Source: Chrysomallon squamiferum (Eukaryota; Mollusca; Gastropoda; Neomphalida; Peltospiridae). Taken from it: DNA of 12,500 bases. The notes beneath the pieces are model-generated. The model searched no databases and had not been told where the DNA came from. It worked only from the letters and a program-made list of their open reading frames with translations. The stretch is from contig CM022675.1 of assembly GCA_012295275.1 (NCBI GenBank), positions 15,784,689 through 15,797,188 on the forward strand, given 5' to 3'. Position numbers and translations under genes: made by a program. This document shows positions 8,194-12,500 of the stretch, piece by piece. The stretch's first letter is position 1. The number at the start of each line of letters is the position of its first letter.

Positions 8194-8232
<39 letters not shown>
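8194..8232. repeat. (AAT)13 microsatellite
   Basis: Thirteen uninterrupted AAT units directly follow GACGAC. The position, right after a hairpin-bearing complex segment, would fit a retroposon 3' tail. Confidence 0.95.
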
Positions 8233-8309
8233 TTTCTATGTCGGTATTGTGATTAAATTTAAAACGATATGTAAGATATATACTGTTTTTTTTTATTTAT
8301 TTATGTATA

Positions 8310-8323
8310 TTTATTATTATTAT

Positions 8324-8370
<47 letters not shown>

Positions 8371-8383
8371 ATAGTAGTAGTAA
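8310..8383. repeat. (ATT)n-(AGT)n triplet repeat
   Basis: About five ATT units (8310-8324) change into about 15 AGT units (8325-8370), then an interrupted set ending at 8383. The ATT part is the reverse complement of the (AAT)13 run about 80 bases upstream. Confidence 0.93.
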
Positions 8384-8464
8384 TATTGACCGATTTTTAT
8401 TACTGTTATTTTAGCGTGAGAGATAAATATGTGTTAGCAGATGAAATAATATTTATACAATACA

Positions 8465-8832
<368 letters not shown>

Positions 8833-8854
8833 ACTGAAGTTAAAATGTATATAC
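8833..8854 (+). repeat. Unique 22-base flank shared with the 3673-3765 (AG)n tract
   Basis: This block (ACTGAAGTTAAAA, then TGTATATAC) matches 3765-3786 at 20 of 22 positions. The match begins at the end of each (AG)n tract and fades after GTATATAC. It marks a common ancestral element. Confidence 0.8.
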
Positions 8855-8974
8855 TGTGGTAGCAACCAACAACACAACAACCGCTGAGAATCCTGCGTCT
8901 TACTCGTTTGCTTTCACTTGGTTACCTCACCGTGGAAGCATCTCATGTTTTGTGCAGTATTTTGCCAAATTTCT

Positions 8975-9070
8975 ATGGATCCTAAGAAAGTGAGTGCAAA
9001 GGACAGTGCTGAGAAGAAGAAGCGGATTAAATATAATAAAATATTTTCTATGATTTATAATAATAATTAA
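8975..9070 (+). pseudogene. 31-codon ORF resembling the N-terminus of a Tigger/jerky-type transposase
   Basis: The ORF starts with ATG at 8975 and ends with TAA at 9068-9070. Its first 17 residues, MDPKKVSAKDSAEKKKR, are protein-like, rich in Lys/Ser/Ala and free of repeat bias. They resemble the basic leader that precedes the CENP-B-type helix-turn-helix in Tigger/pogo and jerky-like proteins; this is recalled similarity, not a search result. Where that domain should begin, the sequence collapses into AT-rich DNA encoding Ile/Tyr/Asn and then an AAAT repeat, so no catalytic DDE domain is present. The start has G at +4 but T at -3. A GTGAGT donor-like word at 8990-8995 lies inside the ORF, so a short first exon is an alternative. 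Terminal inverted repeats were not found. Confidence 0.25.
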
Positions 9071-9330
9071 ATAAATAAATAAATGAAATAAAAATTTTAA
9101 AATTTAAAAAAAAATCATAAAAAAAACAACAATGAAATGAGAAAGAACCAATAAAAACAAAATAATATATAGTCCATCACAATTTTATATATTTTTAGAG
9201 CAAACGTATTTCTTTAACGTTTTACACATCATTTTGTGTAATTTCTTATGTAAATAACTCAACATCTCATCAGTTCCTTACATTACACACACCTCACACA
9301 CATCACTTAACAAACAGTTAACACATCTAC
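9067..9330. repeat. AAAT-type low complexity and AT-rich DNA
   Basis: AAAT units (9067-9092) and A-rich sequence follow the short ORF. From about 9230 the sequence shows CACA/CATC-rich words leading into the tandem array. Confidence 0.55.
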
Positions 9331-10012
9331 ACTGATTATACAGTCTAGATATATATATTACTGACTATACAACACAGACATATAACTGAAATTGTGTAGA
9401 TATCTTTCTTACAGATATTTTCATGACTGTTTTGATATTTTACTGAATATACAATATAAATATTTAACTAACATTGTTTAGATATCTTACTGAATACAAC
9501 ATATAACGATACTTTATAGATATCTTACTGACTAAACAAGATAGATATTTAACTGACAGTGTGCAAATACCTTTCTTACAGACACAAGCTGTTTCGATAG
9601 CGTATTGATTATACAGTAGGCACATTTAACGGTTTGTAGCTAACTGACTGACTATACAACACAAACATTCAAGTAAACTCGTGTAGATATCGAGCTGAAC
9701 ATACAACATAGATATTTAACTGAAATGTGCAGACATTCAGCTGTTTTTAAATACGTTACTTATTATACAATAAAGAAATTTAACTGAAATGTGCAGATAC
9801 ATTACTGACTATACAACTATAGACACTTAAATGAAATTGTGTTGATATATTTCTAATTGTAGATATCCAACTGACTGTATAACATAGATATTTAATTGAC
9901 TGTGTAGAAATATCTTACAGACTATAAAACAGAAATTTTTAACTGGCTGTGTGTAAAGATACCAAACTGACTATACAACAGAGGCATCTTACTGAATGTA
10001 CATTTGGAAAGA
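9331..10012. repeat. Degenerate tandem array of about 47-bp monomers with higher-order inserts
   Basis: About a dozen diverged copies share the motif order CTGACTATACAAC, ATAGATATTTAACTGA, then GTGTAGATATC. Copy starts can be placed near 9331 (partial), 9360, 9442, 9489, 9527, 9604, 9647, 9693, 9758, 9804, 9870, 9917 and 9966, with most steps 43-49 bases. Three copies carry a related insertion of about 25-35 bases (9408-9440, 9575-9603, 9730-9757) with the shared pieces CTTACAGA and CTGTTT; these repeat every 151-167 bases, about three monomers. This looks like an old satellite or minisatellite with a higher-order period. It is not a known family to me. No frame runs through it. Confidence 0.8.
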
Positions 10013-10014
10013 TA

Positions 10015-10173
10015 ATGTTACCCGTATTTACACTGTCAGCTTTGTTTTTCAACTGTTCTCTGGAGTCAGGTAGTCACAATAGCCAGGTCAGACAGTCGGA
10101 TAAATACAAAATCCTATTAGGTGTCGAACGTGCTCAACAAAATAACAGTGAAATGAAGAGGATCGTCTGTTAA
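10015..10173 (+). CDS. Possible 52-codon small ORF, hydrophobic N-terminus
   Basis: An ATG at 10015, with A at -3, opens 52 codons to TAA at 10171-10173 in non-repetitive sequence immediately after the tandem array. Residues 2-15 (LPVFTLSALFFNCS) are hydrophobic, in the manner of a signal peptide or a short membrane segment but without a basic n-region. The rest is polar (Ser/Gln/Asn/Lys), ending in MKRIVC. The same frame extends upstream into the array from a GTG, which is not a credible start. There is no recognised family, promoter or splice context. It is most likely a chance ORF, and is listed because it lacks repeat bias. Confidence 0.1.
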   Translation: MLPVFTLSALFFNCSLESGSHNSQVRQSDKYKILLGVERAQQNNSEMKRIVC

Positions 10174-10281
10174 AGCAACTGAGAGTGGTTTGAAAGACAA
10201 ATAAATGTCGAGAATTCGTGTCTGGTCAACAGTGTCTTTGCCAGTCAGCAAACTGTACCGAACTTCTTGTCAGTCGAAACA

Positions 10282-10417
<136 letters not shown>

Positions 10418-10440
10418 CGCATGTACGTACATATGAATGT

Positions 10441-10655
10441 ATGTATGTATGTATACATATTACTCTTTGTATGTTTGATGTATATTTGTATCTGTGGATG
10501 TAACTACAAACATACACCAAATAAAACGTAATATGGGTATATACATATGTATGTATGTATGTATACATATTACTGTTTGTATGTTTGATATGTGTATTGC
10601 TCTATGTATGTACGTACAAAAACACACAAAATAAAACGTAACATGGATGTTCAGT
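10441..10655 (+). repeat. 110-bp tandem duplication in GTAT-rich DNA
   Basis: Sequence at 10451-10479 recurs at 10561-10589 with 28 of 29 bases identical, and 10506-10530 recurs at 10616-10640 with 22 of 25 identical. Both pairs are offset by exactly 110 bases, so the two copies differ by substitutions without net length change. Each copy begins with GTAT units and contains ATAAAACGTA. The middle of the copies is more diverged. Confidence 0.85.
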
Positions 10656-11098
10656 ATATATTTAGCTATTTTTCGTGTCATCAAACAAGGTTTTCTATGA
10701 ACCATTCGTACACAAATTTTGTCCACTGTCATTCCCCTCTTCTGGATAGGATTCGCCATAGACTGAACCTTGAACATTTTTTTGAAAAATGTCATTTGGA
10801 ATCATCTAAAGCAATAATGATGTGTGCCTTAAGCGAAGACTCACTTGCAGATAATCTCGTTAAAGCCAAGATTAATTAACTGTTTGACAATCACAGAGTG
10901 ATGAACTTAGACAGACATGAGAAACCAATGAATGGAAAACGTGGAAAACCAACCAAATCAGCGGTCAAACGGTCAGTTTTGTGCAGCTGGACACCGCGAA
11001 GTTCTACAGTTACTGACTGCCGCCCAGAAATAACTAGAGAGAGTTTTCGTATTATAGCAACATTCTAATTTACTAAGTGGTAAATGTAAAAACAGATT

Positions 11099-11100
<2 letters not shown>
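10656..11100. other. Unique stretch with overlapping open frames on both strands
   Basis: A forward frame with ATG at 10643 runs to 10879 (78 codons), and a reverse frame with ATG at 10795 runs through the 110-bp duplication to 10460. The forward translation beyond the repeat (LLDRIRHRLNLEHFFEKCH, then LESSKAIMMCALSEDSLADN) has balanced composition, but I recognise no family. From 10880 to 11100 no gene is seen. Confidence 0.35.

Positions 11101-11101
<1 letters not shown>

Positions 11102-11188
<87 letters not shown>
11102..11188 (+). repeat. (AG)n tract, 87 bp
   Basis: A pure (AG)n run is followed by CAAAGAGCAATG, which differs from the flank shared by the tracts at 3673 and 8470. It therefore appears independent of that element. 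Confidence 0.97.
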
Positions 11189-11190
<2 letters not shown>

Positions 11191-11211
11191 AAGAGCAATG
11201 CAGAGAAAGAC

Positions 11212-11370
11212 TGATAGGTAGAGATACTAACATACAGACAGATAGACAGCTTGATATATGGATATATAGATGGATGGATGGATGATTGAACAGAATAGCA
11301 GATAGAAGGAGAGTTAAATAGATGGATAGACACGCAGGCAGAAAATTGACAGATAAGAAATAGATAAATC
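11212..11370. repeat. Degenerate GATA/GGAT/GACA tetranucleotide repeats
   Basis: ATAGA, CAGACAGATAGACAG and TGGATGGATGGATGA words are mixed with substitutions over about 160 bases directly after the (AG)n tract. This suggests an old GATA-type array. Confidence 0.75.
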
Positions 11371-12070
11371 AACACCTGATATTAATATTTTTGACAAATA
11401 AGACTGAAGTTTTGTGAACTGGTGAAGGAAGACGAATACATACACTCTTTCACTGTGAAAGAAACTGTCGACTGTTCCACTGCGCCAGTCAGAGACATCC
11501 TTTTCCTTCTCTTTCTTTTGATCACATCTTGATTGTGTAAGACACAACACAATTGTTAATTCGAACAATTTTAATGACGTCGAGTGGACGATGTTAATAC
11601 AACAGTATCCCTTGAGGTGGTCACCGTGTCGTTGTATCGCCACCGGTCATAAAACGTATTGATCACCGTTAATGACCATTCTGATGATTAACTGAGTAAC
11701 AGGCTGCCCTTAAACCACAAACAACCCTACACTAATTTCAGTTTAATAATTCAACAGAATTACAAAGATAAAAACATGAAGTCAGTCGGATTAATCATGA
11801 TTAAGGCTCAAGGGAGCAAGGTGAGTTGGCAGGGAAGGTAACTCGTGATGCATGTTACCAGTGACAAATTAATAGTTAATGGGGTTTTTAATAATCCCAT
11901 TTCATTTAAATGGATGTGTAAAAGGCTGCGGGTTACTGAAATTAACACATGAGATAAAAGATTTCTAGCCCAAGGTCGGGTCCGATATTCATTCAGTGAC
12001 CATTAGTAAACTGTTTTGTGATTAGTGTGTTGTCATGTAGCAAGAGTACTGCTAGCTCGGCAAGTGAATG
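11371..12070. other. Complex non-coding stretch with palindromes and AT-rich core motifs
   Basis: No gene is recognised; a reverse frame at 11314-11643 starts with GTG. The segment holds two overlapping inverted repeats at 11532-11570, a TGACGTCG word (11575-11582), the 14-base palindrome TTAATCATGATTAA (11791-11804) and small inverted repeats at 11837-11859 (GGTAAC/GTTACC) and 11878-11901 (AATGGG/CCCATT). Low repeat content and motif density make it a candidate regulatory stretch, but only conservation data could show this. Confidence 0.4.
11791..11804. promoter_or_regulatory. Palindromic paired homeodomain-core site
   Basis: TTAATCATGATTAA is a perfect palindrome with two TAAT cores facing each other (TAAT-CATG-ATTA). 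The preceding bases make GGATTA (11789-11794), the core preferred by Otx/Bicoid-type K50 homeodomains. That preference is established; use of this site is inference. Confidence 0.25.
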
Positions 12071-12075
12071 TATTA

Positions 12076-12243
12076 GACAGACGGGCAGAAGGGCAGATAG
12101 AAAGACAAAAGAAAAATACAAGAAGAAATATAAATTGATACAAAGCAGATAGATATGTAGATATAGATCTGGAGTCAGACAAAAAAAAACCCAGACAGAT
12201 AAGTAGATTATAGATAGATAGACAAAGGAACAGACAGATAGAC
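12076..12243. repeat. Degenerate GATA/GACA tetranucleotide repeats
   Basis: CAGACGGGCAG, CAGATAGA, TAGATAGATAGAC and CAGACAGATAGAC words with A-rich interruptions. The style matches the repeats at 11212-11370, with the same strand orientation. Confidence 0.75.
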
Positions 12244-12336
12244 ATTTTTCTAACAGTTTAATAAGTTTTCTGAGAGGTCCATTACAAGCTTAATTTTTTA
12301 CACAAGCTAAGAAACAACATTTCTCTCAGATTCGGA

Positions 12337-12356
12337 TTTTTTTTTTTTTTTTTTTT
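12337..12356. repeat. Poly-T run of 20
   Basis: Twenty T residues followed by AG. It is either a decayed retroposon A-tail on the reverse strand or a simple homopolymer. It looks like a splice acceptor, but no coding frame follows. Confidence 0.9.
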
Positions 12357-12450
12357 AGTCTAATGTTTCTGACGAAGATTAAAGTTTAGGATTTAGACCA
12401 ATAACTCAGCATGTTAATTAATACAATGCAATCGAAATGTTCTTATTTCC

Positions 12451-12454
<4 letters not shown>

Positions 12455-12500
<46 letters not shown>
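12455..12500. repeat. (TC)n tract running off the window end
   Basis: A pure TC run of at least 46 bases is cut by the window edge, so its true length is unknown. The bases before it do not match the flank shared by the other (AG)n tracts. Confidence 0.97.

Noticed and set aside
11314-11643. 109-codon reverse frame with a mixed-composition first half
   Set aside because: It starts at GTG, runs into the GATA-type repeat, and has no recognised similarity or splice context.
12337-12358. Strong splice-acceptor look (20 T then AG)
   Set aside because: Downstream frames close within a few codons and no donor or coding partner is visible. A homopolymer explains it.

Overview
This window reads as non-coding, AT-rich DNA from a metazoan nuclear genome. 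The evidence is the very high density of simple sequence repeats (AG/TC, AC/TG, ACAT, AAAT, AAT, AGT, GATA/GACA), two larger tandem arrays, a tRNA-like retroposon relic and the absence of any convincing gene. This mix of long (AG)n, (ACAT)n and (TTTA)n tracts resembles cephalopod (octopus-type) or other molluscan intergenic or intronic DNA. That placement is an impression of style, not a proof. Nothing bacterial or viral is visible: no operons, no ribosome-binding-site-led ORFs, no integrases. Nearly all long open frames are translations of repeats (poly Leu-Ser/Arg-Glu from AG tracts, His-Thr from CA tracts, Pro-rich from an 18-bp minisatellite), and many lack an ATG.

Layout. 1-2100: AT-rich DNA with a CpG-dense patch (289-350), AGT/GTT triplets (479-585), degenerate AAAT (1262-1580) and a purine-rich stretch (1931-2096). 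2105-2153: tRNA-like D and anticodon arms, probably a broken SINE. 2699-3765: dense microsatellite cluster ending in (AG)n. 3787-4560: T-rich DNA with a (CT)n(CA)n compound repeat. 4561-7186: the most complex sequence of the window, with a 29-bp triplicated CACGTG repeat (5479-5558) and several motif-rich stretches that could be regulatory. 7187-7671: an 18-bp G-rich minisatellite. 8194-8831: AAT, AGT and a 362-bp (AG)n tract. 8975-9070: a 31-codon ORF whose basic N-terminus resembles the start of Tigger/jerky-type transposases. 9331-10012: a degenerate tandem array of about 47-bp monomers with a longer superimposed period. 10285-10655: (TC)n and a 110-bp tandem duplication. 11102-12500: more (AG)n, GATA/GACA-like repeats, a motif-rich non-repetitive stretch (about 11650-12060), and a (TC)n tract running off the end.

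No set of genes working together can be described. The items most worth following are repeat-structural: the two (AG)n arrays sharing a 22-bp unique 3' flank (a sign that they belong to one dispersed element), the higher-order repeat at 9331-10012, the CACGTG triplication with a diverged relative 3.8 kb away, and the tRNA-like relic. I did not find a convincing new functional system.
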